Source: UBA2033 sp035345875
Lineage (GTDB): Bacteria; Spirochaetota; Leptospiria; Leptospirales; Leptospiraceae
NCBI GenBank assembly: GCA_035345875.1
Contig: DAORDH010000026.1
Span: forward strand, 1-64,000
DNA length: 64,000 nt
Direction: 5' to 3'
Shown: piece by piece, positions 26,482 to 37,330 of the stretch
Layout: each line of letters begins with the position of its first letter
Numbering within the stretch: the stretch's first letter is position 1
Notes under the pieces: model-generated
Databases searched by the model: none
Told to the model about the DNA's origin: nothing
The model's input: only the letters and a program-made list of their open reading frames with translations
Made by a program: the position numbers and the translations under genes

Positions 26482-29031
26482 ATGAAGATTTTAACCTGTA
26501 TCATTTTTTTGTTATTTTTTATTGATTGCCGCCCATCAAACACTACAAAGATCTACTCATTGAGCGGGGAATGGCAGTATAAAACTGGATTTGATATAGA
26601 TTGGCTAAGTGAAAAATCAGATGACCCTAGCTGGAAGAAAATTAAACTTCCAACAAACCTATCTAGAGAATTAAATTTAAATTCTTATACGGGATATATT
26701 ACTCTCAGAAAGGAAATTCCACATGAGTTAGATTCTCGAATCAAAGAGGGAACATCGATCGCAATCAATGCGGGAAGAGTGTTAGATGTTTCCTATTATT
26801 ATTTTAATACGACACTTTTTGGTCAACTTGGATCTGCAAGTCCATATAAACCCGGAGCAATGCGCCCTTTTATAAAAGATATACCAAATAAGAATTTATC
26901 GGATACACTGAATCGAATTACAGTTGTTTTATATACTGAAAATGGAAAATTCCCTCTGCAATTTATGGATTCAATCGAAATTGGAGAAGCAGATGATATC
27001 TATTTAGCATATACTAGAAAAGAGATATTTGCTTTTATATTTTTATCAGCTTATTTTGTAGTTGGTTTATATCATATCCTTCTTGCGAGTAAAAGACCAA
27101 AAGATATTTATAATTTATATTTTGGTCTTTTTTGTCTTTTTGCTTCCATCTACTGGTTTATTGCAAATACATTTTCGAGAGATATTCTATTTCAGGATTC
27201 AGTAGTTCTTCATAGAAAATTAGAACATGTATTTTTATTTGCTCTTCCTCCTACACTTTTAGTTTTCCTAGTTCAATTTTTTGAAAAGAGATATGGAAGA
27301 TTTGCATTAGGTCTAACAGCGTTAAGCGGAACGTTTATAGTTCTATCTCTCATTTTTCCTTTGCCTGTGATGCGTTTTTGCGCGATGCTATGGCAGATAT
27401 CTAATATCGTTGTATGTTCTTATTCTATTTATTTTCTCTATAAACATATTAAAAAAGGAAATAAAGATGGTCTTTATTTGATTTTTGGTATGTTAGTCTT
27501 TGGTCTTTCGATCGGACTAGATATGGCAACTTCTAGAAATTTTATTCATTTACCAGCTCTTTCCAATTTTGCCTTCTTATTATTTGTAATGGGAATTGCT
27601 GCTATCATGGCGAATCGTTTTATGAAAGTAACAAATGAAGTAGAAGAATTGAATGCTGATTTAGAAATGAAGGTAGAAGATAGAACTAAAAAACTCTCTG
27701 AAAGTTTGGATCAAGTGAATAAATTAAAAGAGCAGCAAGATGGTGATTATTACCTAACGTCTCTTTTATTACAGCCATTGTCAGGAAATTTTATTAAGAC
27801 TAAAGAAACTGAATTTGTTACAGAATCCCTAGTAAAACAAAAAAAACAATTCCAGTTTAGAAAAAAGACCAGTGAAATTGGTGGAGACATTTGTATTGTA
27901 GATGAAATTGAGCTGGAAGGACTGAGTTTTACAGTTTTTTTAAATGCAGATGCAATGGGAAAGTCGATTCAAGGAGCTGGGGGCTGTCTTGTTTTAGGAA
28001 CTGTGTTTAAGTCAATATTGGAAAGAAATCATAGTAATGCGGATAATCGAAATATGCCACCAGAGCATTGGATGAAAGAAGTATTTAGAGAGTTGCAAAA
28101 TGTTTTTATATCATTTAATGGATCCATGCTTATTTCTGCAATGTTTGGAATTATCGATAATCGAAATGGAACTATGTATTATATTAATGCAGAGCATCCT
28201 TTTTCTGTTTTATATCGGGATCGAAAGGCATCTTTTATAGATGAAGAAAATGTTAAACGCAAAATAGGTATTGAAGTAAAAGAAAGTCCGCTCAGAATAC
28301 AACTTTTCCAATTAAAGGAGGGAGACCAATTGATCTCTGGGTCTGATGGTAGAGATGATATTTTGCTTTCTGTGGATGAGTCAGGTGTAAGGGTGATTAA
28401 TGAAAATGAAAAATTATTTTTACAAATTGTAGAAGAAGCTGATGGAGATTTAATAGAAATTGAAAAAGTTTTAAAACAAAAAGGAGAGATTACAGACGAT
28501 CTTTCCTTACTTAAAATTACATATCAGAAAAAAGAAAGTGAAAGCTCGAGTTCTTTAAGTTTAGAAGATATTGATAAGAATCTTTCTGAAGCATATAAGT
28601 GTTATACGAATGGGCAAATTGGAAAAGCATTATCTATTTACCAGGCAATCTTTCGTCATAGAAAAGATCCAAATCTTGTATTAGAGATAACTAATCTTTT
28701 TATTGAGAAGAGAGAATACTCACTCGCAAGTCGATTTTTAGATATTTACAATAAACAGAATCCTTATAACTCATATGCTATTTATTTGAATTCTTTTGTA
28801 AAAAAGAAAAATAAAGAATACGAAATTGCCGCTCAGTTAGGAGAAAGATTTAGACTCAGAGAGCCAACGAACGTTAAAAACTTAGTAAATCTAGCTGATA
28901 TCTATCGCCTTTTAAATAAAATGGAATTAACTCGAAAGTATTTATCTCGTGCTTTAAAGTTAGATCCCAACAATAAGCAAGCTCTAAAATTAGAGGAAAG
29001 TCTTGTATTGGATTCTACTATTTCTGTTTGA
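26482..29031 (+). CDS. 7TMR-DISM receptor with SpoIIE/PP2C phosphatase and TPR domains (lipoprotein)
   Basis: The 849-residue product begins with a lipobox-like FFIDC (Cys16). An extracellular jelly-roll-like domain follows (about 25-170), then seven membrane segments (about 175-375), a coiled coil (about 380-420), and a SpoIIE-type phosphatase domain (about 425-670) with metal-binding segments EIGGDICI, NADAMGKSIQGAGG, SGSDGRDD and TDDLSLL. C-terminal TPR-like repeats (about 690-840) follow. It would turn an outside signal into dephosphorylation of a partner, probably a STAS-type anti-sigma antagonist. A close paralogue is at 39183-41705. It is divergent from pckG. Confidence 0.9.
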   Translation: MKILTCIIFLLFFIDCRPSNTTKIYSLSGEWQYKTGFDIDWLSEKSDDPSWKKIKLPTNLSRELNLNSYTGYITLRKEIPHELDSRIKEGTSIAINAGRVLDVSYYYFNTTLFGQLGSASPYKPGAMRPFIKDIPNKNLSDTLNRITVVLYTENGKFPLQFMDSIEIGEADDIYLAYTRKEIFAFIFLSAYFVVGLYHILLASKRPKDIYNLYFGLFCLFASIYWFIANTFSRDILFQDSVVLHRKLEHVFLFALPPTLLVFLVQFFEKRYGRFALGLTALSGTFIVLSLIFPLPVMRFCAMLWQISNIVVCSYSIYFLYKHIKKGNKDGLYLIFGMLVFGLSIGLDMATSRNFIHLPALSNFAFLLFVMGIAAIMANRFMKVTNEVEELNADLEMKVEDRTKKLSESLDQVNKLKEQQDGDYYLTSLLLQPLSGNFIKTKETEFVTESLVKQKKQFQFRKKTSEIGGDICIVDEIELEGLSFTVFLNADAMGKSIQGAGGCLVLGTVFKSILERNHSNADNRNMPPEHWMKEVFRELQNVFISFNGSMLISAMFGIIDNRNGTMYYINAEHPFSVLYRDRKASFIDEENVKRKIGIEVKESPLRIQLFQLKEGDQLISGSDGRDDILLSVDESGVRVINENEKLFLQIVEEADGDLIEIEKVLKQKGEITDDLSLLKITYQKKESESSSSLSLEDIDKNLSEAYKCYTNGQIGKALSIYQAIFRHRKDPNLVLEITNLFIEKREYSLASRFLDIYNKQNPYNSYAIYLNSFVKKKNKEYEIAAQLGERFRLREPTNVKNLVNLADIYRLLNKMELTRKYLSRALKLDPNNKQALKLEESLVLDSTISV

Positions 29032-29249
29032 TATGAAATATTTTTAAACTACATTAGAGAAAAAATATAAATTGATAAATACGATAAGAATTATTAATTT
29101 TTAACGGATCAATAAATATACTAAATGGGTGAAGTAATTCCCAAAAAAGATGATATTTGATTGGTATTTGCTAAAAGGCAGATTGAGCGTTAGTAGATTT
29201 ATAACTAACTTTTTAAAGAAAAGAAATCATATTAAATCGAAAAATAATT

Positions 29250-31283
29250 TCAGAATCTATATATCTGTATTGTGAAGGTAGATCCAATATTTAATTCTGA
29301 TAAAACAGTTAAATGACCTTGGTGTAATTCTATCGTTTTTTTGGCTAAGTATAAACCAATTCCAACACCACTTACTTTGTAACTAAGAGAACTATCGATT
29401 CTAAAAAACTTATCAAATATTTTATCTAAGTATTTCTTTTCAATTCCTATGCCAGTATCAGTTATGGATAAAAAAATACTTTCTTCATCAAATCTTGCTC
29501 CGATAGAGATTAAACCGTTTATCTTATTAAATACAATTGAGTTTTTTAAAATTGAATAAATTGCCTTTCCGAATATCTTTTTATCAACATTCACATCAAT
29601 AGATTTAGGAATTTCTAATTTGATTTGAACTTGTTTTTCCTTAGCCAAATCATTTAATTTATCAAGCTCTATTCTTACTAGCTCCTGAAGAGATTTTTTC
29701 TCTAAATTAAGTTGGATATTTGTCTCTAAATCTGTTATTAAAATTAGGTCTTCTAGATACTCCTTTAGCTTTTTACTGTTTGCTAAGAGATCTTTTGCAT
29801 ATCCAATAACGGTTTCCTTTTCATTTGTTGTGCTTAAAATTTCGGAATACATATAGATGTAAGTGAGTGGAGTTTTTAACTCATGAGATAAGTTGGCAAG
29901 AAATTCATCTTTGGCTTTGTTTAATTGTTTTATTTCTACTTCTCTTTTCTGAGCTAGTTTTTTTTGCATTTCCGCCTCTTCTCTAGATATCTCGCTTTGT
30001 TTAAATGCGTTTGAGAAATTTGCTGATAAAATATAAGCTTGTGAAATGATAAATACTAAAAGACCGATTGGAAAATAATATCCTGTCTGAATTATTTCTT
30101 GCACGTGCAGAATGTCATTAACAGAAGCTAGGATAACACAAAGTAGCCCCGATAAAAATGGCAATGCTCCCTCTCTTTTATTAAAAGCTGCTCTAAAAAT
30201 ACAAAAGAGAATATACAGAAATACAATTAGAACAAGGATTTGCCAATAAGATAGAGTGCTTGTATATAGATTAGAATCTGTAAAAATTACCAATAGAATA
30301 AACGTTATGAATATTGTATTTAGTAGTCTTGTAATTAGTTTCGAAAAATCATTTTTAAATAAAGATACTTGAAAGAGTAGAAAGAAAGGGGCAAGCATAT
30401 ATACATTTAAATATTCAGCCTTTAAGAGATAAATATGAAATTCTGGATTTATTAAACTAGATATATATCTTTCGCCAACGAAGAAAGGGCGAATGGACGA
30501 TAGTAGACAGAAGATTGAAAAATAGAGAGTCGACTTATCATTTCTTCTTAACAAGAATAAACCAAAATGGTAGAAACCCATAATCCCAATCGATCCAAAT
30601 AGGAAAAAATCTAGAATTAATTGATTCTCTCTCATTTTTTCCAAATAGTTTAGTTTTCCTAGATATATGTTATAAAAAATTCCACCATTGCTAAGAAAGA
30701 AATTTGATACATGTAATATAATTTCAATCTCACCCGATTCAGTTGGAGTAAGAGAAATGATTTTAGGTAAATTGCTAAAACTAGAATCGAATTCTGATTT
30801 TCCAACCTTCCCAATATTTGCGAGTAATTTCCCATTCTGAAAAAGTTTATAATTGGAAGCGATATAATCAATTCGAATCGCAAGTTCTTCATATCTTTTG
30901 ACATTTCGCAATAAGAGTCTATAGCTCAAATATCCATTCTCGCCGATGGTATTTCCCTCATATTCGATTCCTGCCCATGACCCTGGAACTTTAAGATAGT
31001 GAATTGGTTTGCGGTGAGTTTGAGATTCTTTTCGAAATTGGAGAGAATCTGCGGGATTAGCAGTTTGATAATTAGATTCAATCAATTCATTCCAATAAAA
31101 TTCCCATTCCCCTTCTAATTTTAAAGGCTCATTTTCAATATTCCAGGAGCTAACATCGATTTGACCCTTTGTAATCTTTGGATAATTCTTTTTATCTTGT
31201 GGATTACAACTGTATGTCGCAAAAATAAAAAGAATAAGTAGAAATAAAAAAAGAGTTTTTAAACTCAGATTAAATCTTTGCAT
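29250..31283 (-). CDS. 7TMR-DISM histidine kinase (lipoprotein)
   Basis: The ATG at 31283 is chosen: TTGGAAC precedes it and the product starts with a lipoprotein signal ending FATYSC (Cys26). The order is extracellular 7TMR-DISMED2 domain (about 40-195), seven membrane segments (about 200-405), a coiled coil, HisKA with intact H-box NLSHELKTPLTYIY (about 465-480), and HATPase with ILKNSIVFN, DTGIGI and VGIGLYLAKK. It is the last gene of a five-gene operon, overlapping the cyclase gene by 14 bp. It is the working version of the degenerate kinase two genes upstream. Confidence 0.9.
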   Translation of the reverse strand: MQRFNLSLKTLFLFLLILFIFATYSCNPQDKKNYPKITKGQIDVSSWNIENEPLKLEGEWEFYWNELIESNYQTANPADSLQFRKESQTHRKPIHYLKVPGSWAGIEYEGNTIGENGYLSYRLLLRNVKRYEELAIRIDYIASNYKLFQNGKLLANIGKVGKSEFDSSFSNLPKIISLTPTESGEIEIILHVSNFFLSNGGIFYNIYLGKLNYLEKMRENQLILDFFLFGSIGIMGFYHFGLFLLRRNDKSTLYFSIFCLLSSIRPFFVGERYISSLINPEFHIYLLKAEYLNVYMLAPFFLLFQVSLFKNDFSKLITRLLNTIFITFILLVIFTDSNLYTSTLSYWQILVLIVFLYILFCIFRAAFNKREGALPFLSGLLCVILASVNDILHVQEIIQTGYYFPIGLLVFIISQAYILSANFSNAFKQSEISREEAEMQKKLAQKREVEIKQLNKAKDEFLANLSHELKTPLTYIYMYSEILSTTNEKETVIGYAKDLLANSKKLKEYLEDLILITDLETNIQLNLEKKSLQELVRIELDKLNDLAKEKQVQIKLEIPKSIDVNVDKKIFGKAIYSILKNSIVFNKINGLISIGARFDEESIFLSITDTGIGIEKKYLDKIFDKFFRIDSSLSYKVSGVGIGLYLAKKTIELHQGHLTVLSELNIGSTFTIQIYRF

Positions 31284-34200
31284 ATAAGTTCCAAAATTTT
31301 GAATTTGGTATACTACCTTCTGTTGACAAATCCTCCTTGATTCCATTTACAAAATACATGTTAATTTCTCCTTTGTTTTTGGCTTGAATCTTGCCTCTCA
31401 ATTCGCAGGAGAAAAAATCTTTTATCAATTCATAAGTAGATTGGCTAATATTGATTTTTCCTGGAGTTCCACTTGATTCCATACGACTTGCAGTATTTAC
31501 TGCATCTCCCCAAACATCATAGGCAAACTTCTTTTCTCCAATAACACCGGCAATGAGTGGACCAGTATGGATTCCTAATCGTAATTCCCAATACGGTGCC
31601 CCGATGATTTCTTTAATTTCTTTCATTTGGTTCATAAAGTTTTGGATTTCAAGTGCTGCTAGTATAGCGTCTATTGCATGAGTCTTATTGGCTTTTGGAA
31701 TTCCACCTGCACACATATAGCTATCACCAATGGTTTTTAATTTTTCTAAGCCATACCTTTCAGTTACTTTATCAAATTGTCCAAAACAAGAATCTAATTC
31801 TTTCACTAGATCTACTGGCGACATTGTTTCAGCTATCTGTGTAAAGCCTTTGAAATCTGTAAAAAGGACAGTTGCAGACTCGAAATAGACAGGTGCTGAG
31901 AAACCTTTTTCTTTTAATTCTTTTGCAACTTGGCGTGGAAGTATATTTAAAAGTAAACGCTCTGATTTATCTCTCTCCTTTTCTGCTTCTAGTTGTGCCA
32001 TGACTGCAATCTTCTTTTCAATTTCAGCTTCTTCTCTTTTGGATTCTACCTCTTCGTAAAGAAAAGAATTGTTAACAGCGATAGCAAGTTGTTCAGAAAA
32101 AGATTCAATGAATTTTATATCTTGTTTATTAAACTTCTGCATTCCATGAATTTTATTAATATGTAAGATACCAATCACTTCATTCTGAACAAGGAGTGGG
32201 ATTTGGAGAACTGATTTGATTTTTAAAGCTTCTGTGATTTCTCTATCGATCTCACTCATATTATCGATATTAATTTGGGTTACATCTCTAAGATAGAATG
32301 TCTTCTTCATAAAATAGGTTAAATACATTGAACCTAGTTCTGGCTTTAATTCTGCGTTTAGATTCTTATATTTTTGAATCGTTGAATCTTCTAATTCATT
32401 GCTTATTAAACATCTTGTGAATAATCTTAATTTGTCTCTTGTGACTAATTGAAGCCAAAAAATATTTGCATCGAATTTTTGTTTTAAATTATCTACAGCA
32501 AATGAGAAAATATTATCTAAACTTCTTTCTGAATTGATAACCTTTGCAAATTCGTTTATGTATTCGATTTCTTTTCTCGCAAGGTCTGCTTTTTCTTTTT
32601 CCACTTCCGCACTTTTTTTTGCTTCTTCCGATTCCTTTAGAATTTGCGCATTCGCAATGGCACCAGCAATTTGATCTGAGAAATTTATTAATCTTTCAAT
32701 TTCTTCTGGTAAAATGGATTCATTTGTAAGTTGTTTATTTATACTTAATATACCAATAACTTCTCCGTAGATAACTAATGGAAGTAGTAAGAAATATTTC
32801 CAATTTGTTGTTTCAAGTATCCATTGGTCGGTTGGAGTAAATGTATCAAAATCGTTAAACTCAAAAAAATAAAATTGTTGGCTATTGAAAGTTTCATAGA
32901 TGAATCCTGTTTGCTCATTAATAGGAGCTGACCATGATTTTATAGAATCAATAGCTGACTTTTTCAATGAGTTTGATACAAAAGAGAAAGTTCTAAATTC
33001 ATTTCGATTTTTATCAGGCAAAATGAGCCAGAAGTCTTTATAATCAAGATCTGTTTCTAAATAATACATAACGAAACTCATAATGTCTGTTAGAGTTGAA
33101 ACTGAGTTGATATTTTTAGTAATTTCGTTAAGACTTTGGATTTCATTTTTTACTCTTTCGCTCTCTTCTAGTAGTTTTGAATTGTAGACCGCACCTGTGA
33201 TTTGATCTGCAATCTTCTTTAAGCTCTCAATCTCTGATTCAGAAAGTATCATTTCTCTTCCAAAATTGGATAGACCTAAAAATCCGATAACCTCTTCTTT
33301 CAAAATAAGCGGTAGGCAGAAATAAGATCTAAATTGGAAAATTTCAATCAGTTTTTTTTCGAAATCTCTTTTGGATTCAACTAATTCTTTAGTGTATAAA
33401 GCTTGTTTCGTATGAAATACATACCCATGCACATGGTCTATATCGTTTAACGGTATTCGAATAGAATAAACAAATTTATTCAGTTCATCAATATCGGAAT
33501 TGGGAGGTAAATTAAAATAAAGGACTTTCGCACTCAATCGATCTGCTTCTACCATGCTAAGAGTAAACATGTCGATATCATAGTTTTTACTTATATGATT
33601 CATTGTCCAGTCGATAATGGCTTGAATATTATTAGAACGATTGACTGTTCTAGATATTTCATTTAACGTTACCAATTCTAAAGTTCTTTCTTCAATTTTA
33701 GATTCTAAGTTAGAGGAAAATTTTCTTAATTCCTCACTCAACATCTCAGATTGATGGAAAGTATTTGCAAATCTTCTAGATAGAACAGTAGCTTGAAATA
33801 AAACAAAAATTAATAGCCCATAACTCGCTAATGCAGGGAGTTGATTTAAACCAAGCGATCTGGTTATATCAGAAATTAAACTCACAGAAAATAAAGAAAA
33901 ACCAAGTAGAAATAACTTTGCTCCAACTTTATTTCTAAACGCTGCGAGTATTAATACATAGAGAGTATAAAAAATAACAAGTAAGATAAGATATTGGTTG
34001 TAGATAAGAAAAAATGAATAAACTTTCATTGAAAAAAAGATTGCAGAGAGAGAAGCAGGTATCTCAAAAAGACCGATAAAAAAAAGAATTTTTTTTGAGA
34101 ACTCACCTGGATATAGACTATTTATAAATAAAGCGAAAGAAAATCCTCCATAATAAAAACTAATAAACTCTATTCGATGAAAAATGGTGAATGGTAAAAA

Positions 34201-34989
34201 TGGAAATGCTTCATATAAAATGAGCTCGTTAGTTGAAATGGTTCGGAGAGCGATTAGAATACAAAAAATTCCAAAGTGAAAGGCTGATGTATCTTTTCTT
34301 CTGCTCATATATAAGCCCAAGTGGTAGAGTCCCATAATGATTAGAGAACTAAATACAATTAAATCTAAAGCAAAGGTTCTTTTTGCTCTTGCGTTTATCT
34401 TTTCTGTTGCACCTATTTTTATCGTAGTCCACGGTCCGGCTTTGTTATAATGAAAATTAGAAACATGAAGTAGAATATCTAACTCATTTCGCTCCGTTGG
34501 AATCTCAAATGTTTTGTATTGGAGAAAAGGTTCTGACTCTTGCTTTGATTTTCCTACTTTACCATTTTGGGAGATAAGTTTTTGATTTATAAATAAACGA
34601 TAGGCGGTTCCCGTATCTGGCATTGCAAAGGATAAAGACTGTTTGGCTTCTGGAAGCAAGACTTTTATTTTAAAACTTGCATAGCCATATTCAGGATAAC
34701 CTATCCTTTGCCACTGGACTGGAAGATTTAGATAGCTTCTATTATTTCTAGTTGTTGTTTCATTTGGATCGATTAGTTCTTCCCAGTAAAACTCCCATTC
34801 TCCATCTAGATTTGTAATACCTTCTTCAAAGTCTTTTGCATTGAAGTTCCAGCTTCTTAAATCCAAGATTCCCTTCACTGCTTTGGGTCTCTCTACACTA
34901 TCGTCTGCATAAATAAAATTCCAAAATCCCAAGCATAGGAATAATACAAAGTAGATAAGAAATAGATTAAATTTACTTTGGGATTTCAT
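31270..34989 (-). CDS. 7TMR-DISM receptor with three GAF domains and class III adenylate cyclase
   Basis: The 1239-residue product has a signal peptide, a 7TMR-DISMED2 sensor (about 40-200), seven membrane segments (about 205-415), a coiled coil, three GAF domains (about 440-605, 625-785, 810-985), a signalling helix and a class III cyclase domain (about 1025-1210). Cyclase motifs: metal Asp residues in LFTDFKGFT and TIGDSYM, adenine-selecting Lys in KLKTIGD and Asp in YDVWGDAVN, and transition-state Asn/Arg in NTASRM. These point to cAMP rather than cGMP. It is translated by an ATGA overlap after the degenerate kinase. Confidence 0.9.
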   Translation of the reverse strand: MKSQSKFNLFLIYFVLFLCLGFWNFIYADDSVERPKAVKGILDLRSWNFNAKDFEEGITNLDGEWEFYWEELIDPNETTTRNNRSYLNLPVQWQRIGYPEYGYASFKIKVLLPEAKQSLSFAMPDTGTAYRLFINQKLISQNGKVGKSKQESEPFLQYKTFEIPTERNELDILLHVSNFHYNKAGPWTTIKIGATEKINARAKRTFALDLIVFSSLIIMGLYHLGLYMSRRKDTSAFHFGIFCILIALRTISTNELILYEAFPFLPFTIFHRIEFISFYYGGFSFALFINSLYPGEFSKKILFFIGLFEIPASLSAIFFSMKVYSFFLIYNQYLILLVIFYTLYVLILAAFRNKVGAKLFLLGFSLFSVSLISDITRSLGLNQLPALASYGLLIFVLFQATVLSRRFANTFHQSEMLSEELRKFSSNLESKIEERTLELVTLNEISRTVNRSNNIQAIIDWTMNHISKNYDIDMFTLSMVEADRLSAKVLYFNLPPNSDIDELNKFVYSIRIPLNDIDHVHGYVFHTKQALYTKELVESKRDFEKKLIEIFQFRSYFCLPLILKEEVIGFLGLSNFGREMILSESEIESLKKIADQITGAVYNSKLLEESERVKNEIQSLNEITKNINSVSTLTDIMSFVMYYLETDLDYKDFWLILPDKNRNEFRTFSFVSNSLKKSAIDSIKSWSAPINEQTGFIYETFNSQQFYFFEFNDFDTFTPTDQWILETTNWKYFLLLPLVIYGEVIGILSINKQLTNESILPEEIERLINFSDQIAGAIANAQILKESEEAKKSAEVEKEKADLARKEIEYINEFAKVINSERSLDNIFSFAVDNLKQKFDANIFWLQLVTRDKLRLFTRCLISNELEDSTIQKYKNLNAELKPELGSMYLTYFMKKTFYLRDVTQINIDNMSEIDREITEALKIKSVLQIPLLVQNEVIGILHINKIHGMQKFNKQDIKFIESFSEQLAIAVNNSFLYEEVESKREEAEIEKKIAVMAQLEAEKERDKSERLLLNILPRQVAKELKEKGFSAPVYFESATVLFTDFKGFTQIAETMSPVDLVKELDSCFGQFDKVTERYGLEKLKTIGDSYMCAGGIPKANKTHAIDAILAALEIQNFMNQMKEIKEIIGAPYWELRLGIHTGPLIAGVIGEKKFAYDVWGDAVNTASRMESSGTPGKINISQSTYELIKDFFSCELRGKIQAKNKGEINMYFVNGIKEDLSTEGSIPNSKFWNLYAKI

Positions 34990-36968
34990 TTATTATTACC
35001 TCTAGGAAAATAAGCTTTGAACAGAGCACCTTCTTCTAGGATAGACGATACTTCTAATTTTCCATTGTGGAGAGAAGCAATTTTATTTGCAATATAAAGT
35101 CCTAATCCTGCACCAATTACATCATAGCTTATAAAACTATTGATTCGAAAGAACTTATCAAAAATTTTCTTTTGATGATCCTGCGATATTCCTATTCCAG
35201 TATCTTGAATCGAAATAATAATATAATCAGCTCGAATTTCTTCTTTTATATAAACAGATCCGAAATCGGTATTATATTGAATGGAGTTTTTTAAAATTTC
35301 ATAAAATAACTTTTCTAATAATTTTCTGTCTGCATTTATTTTTAATGCATATGAAACGTGGTTTTCAATTTTAATTTTTTTAGGCTCAGCCAATTCGATT
35401 AGGTTTTTAATTTCTGCATCTAGAATTTCTTTAACAGAACAGTATTCTAGATTTAGTTTAATATTCGACTCTAAATCTGTTGTCAGAATTAAATCTTCAA
35501 CATATCGATTCAAAATCTTTGCATTTGTGAATATTGATTTACCTAGTTTAGTTGGATTAATTTGATCTGTTTGGGTAATTAGTATTTCTGAATCAGAATA
35601 AATATTCTCAAGGGGCTTTTTTAATTCTTCAGATAGGTTTGATAAAAATTGATCTTTAGTGTTTGTAAGAAGTTCAATTTCAATTCTTCTTTTTTCTGCA
35701 AGGTTTCTCTGCTCTATTGCAATTGCTCTAGATATTTCACTTTGTTTAAACGCTTTCGAAAATTTAGACGATAGTAGATAGGCTTGAGAGAAAATAAAAA
35801 CTAAAACTCCAAAATAAATAAAATGGCCAGTATTTAGAATTCCTTTAGTATATAAAATATCGTTGATCGAAAAAATAGAGAGAGCTAAAATTCCCACACA
35901 AAAGGAAACTGCGCCTTCTCTTTTATATATGATTGCTTTCGAAATGGAAACCAGTCCATGGAGTAATGCTGTAATTGTAAGAATATAAAAAGCAGACAAG
36001 GTTGAGTATGAAAATTGGATCGGGGTGAGTAAAAATATTAAATTAAAGACTAATAAAATATAACTATAAACATTGAATGCTTTAGTTTTAAATTCATTTG
36101 GAAATAATTCTTTCAAAAAGGATAAAATATAGAAAAAAGCAGTGAATAGTAAAATATAATCCAATTTATGTAAAATATTCTCGTCGATATACGGAAAGAC
36201 AGCGGCTAATATTCTTTCTCCCCTAAAAAAAGGTCGAACAGAAAAGAATAAACACAGGAATGCAAAATAAATAGCAGACTTATCACTCCTTCTCAGTAAA
36301 TAAATAATAAAATGGAGTATGCTCATTATAAAAAGAGCCCCGAAAAGAAAAAAATCTAGCAGAATTCTATTTAGCTTTTCTTCTTTTAATGTTTTTGTTT
36401 TTCCAATAAAAAAAGGATTTTTTAATCCTCCATCTAGGTGAAAAAAATTAGAAACATGAAATAGAATTTCTACTTTTTCACCAGATGGTATTTTTAGTAG
36501 GACAGGTTTTATTTTGAAGTCAGATTCTTCTTTTGATTTGCCTACTCTTCCCGATTGATCAACTAATTCTCCGTTTATATAAATTGCATAGCTAGAATGG
36601 ATTCCATTTGTATTGATAGCGAGATCATTGAATTTATTATTGAGAATAGTAAGACGATAGGTGGCATATCCATTGGATCCAATTTTGTTATTAGAGGATA
36701 AAGAATCATTCCAGCGATGAGATGCTGAGATAGAATTCAACTTATGATGAGAAATGTCCTTCTGATGTATAAATTCATTCCAATAAAATTCAAAATCACC
36801 GCTTATTTCCAGGGATTTATTCTGATTAAAATTATGAGATTGAAGATCTAAAACTCCGTTCTCCATCCTTAGAATTTCTTTATTTTCATTAGAACAAGAG
36901 ATAGAGAATAAAAAAGCGAAAACGATCAAGAACCCATTGATCGATTTGATTGAGAACATAGTTTTCAA
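34986..36968 (-). CDS. 7TMR-DISM histidine-kinase-like protein lacking the phospho-acceptor His (lipoprotein)
   Basis: The 660-residue product has a lipobox FSISC (Cys25), DISMED2 sensor, seven membrane segments and a kinase module like the protein at 29250-31283. In the H-box, the sister has NLSHELKTPL but this one has NLSEELKKPL, so the phosphorylated His is replaced by Glu. The ATPase part looks intact (EILKNSIQYN, DTGIGI, GAGLGLYIAN). It may act as an allosteric subunit or a decoy, as known for degenerate kinases. It overlaps the receiver gene before it and the cyclase gene after it by four bases each. Confidence 0.88.
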   Translation of the reverse strand: MKTMFSIKSINGFLIVFAFLFSISCSNENKEILRMENGVLDLQSHNFNQNKSLEISGDFEFYWNEFIHQKDISHHKLNSISASHRWNDSLSSNNKIGSNGYATYRLTILNNKFNDLAINTNGIHSSYAIYINGELVDQSGRVGKSKEESDFKIKPVLLKIPSGEKVEILFHVSNFFHLDGGLKNPFFIGKTKTLKEEKLNRILLDFFLFGALFIMSILHFIIYLLRRSDKSAIYFAFLCLFFSVRPFFRGERILAAVFPYIDENILHKLDYILLFTAFFYILSFLKELFPNEFKTKAFNVYSYILLVFNLIFLLTPIQFSYSTLSAFYILTITALLHGLVSISKAIIYKREGAVSFCVGILALSIFSINDILYTKGILNTGHFIYFGVLVFIFSQAYLLSSKFSKAFKQSEISRAIAIEQRNLAEKRRIEIELLTNTKDQFLSNLSEELKKPLENIYSDSEILITQTDQINPTKLGKSIFTNAKILNRYVEDLILTTDLESNIKLNLEYCSVKEILDAEIKNLIELAEPKKIKIENHVSYALKINADRKLLEKLFYEILKNSIQYNTDFGSVYIKEEIRADYIIISIQDTGIGISQDHQKKIFDKFFRINSFISYDVIGAGLGLYIANKIASLHNGKLEVSSILEEGALFKAYFPRGNNK

Positions 36969-37330
36969 TCGCCTAGAAATTTCTTTATTTCTAGAACAAT
37001 TTGACCTGGTGAAAAAGGCTTTGTGATGAAACTGCTAGCTCCTGCGTCAGCCGCTGTTTTTGAATCCGTTGTTCCTCCCTTGGCAGTTATTACGAAGATT
37101 GGTGTTGCGGCAAATTCTGGTAAGTCCCTTAATTCTTTTAAAAGATCTAATCCCGTTTTCACAGGCATCATGATATCTGTTATAATTAAATCTGGTTTAA
37201 TTTCCTTTGCTTTGTCTATTCCTATTTGTCCGTTATTTGCTGTAATTACGTCATAATTTTCTTTTTTAAAAATATCTGCCAAGATTTTTGCCATAGGCGC
37301 TTGGTCTTCTACGATCAATATTTTCTTCAT
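36965..37330 (-). CDS. Single-domain CheY-like response regulator
   Basis: The 121-residue product is a bare receiver: acidic pair in VEDQ, phospho-acceptor Asp52 in ITDIMMP, Thr in VITAKG and Lys in ITKPFSP. There is no output domain, so it must act by protein contact or in a phosphorelay. It lies between two kinase genes with four-base overlaps on both sides and is their likely partner. Confidence 0.93.
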   Translation of the reverse strand: MKKILIVEDQAPMAKILADIFKKENYDVITANNGQIGIDKAKEIKPDLIITDIMMPVKTGLDLLKELRDLPEFAATPIFVITAKGGTTDSKTAADAGASSFITKPFSPGQIVLEIKKFLGD

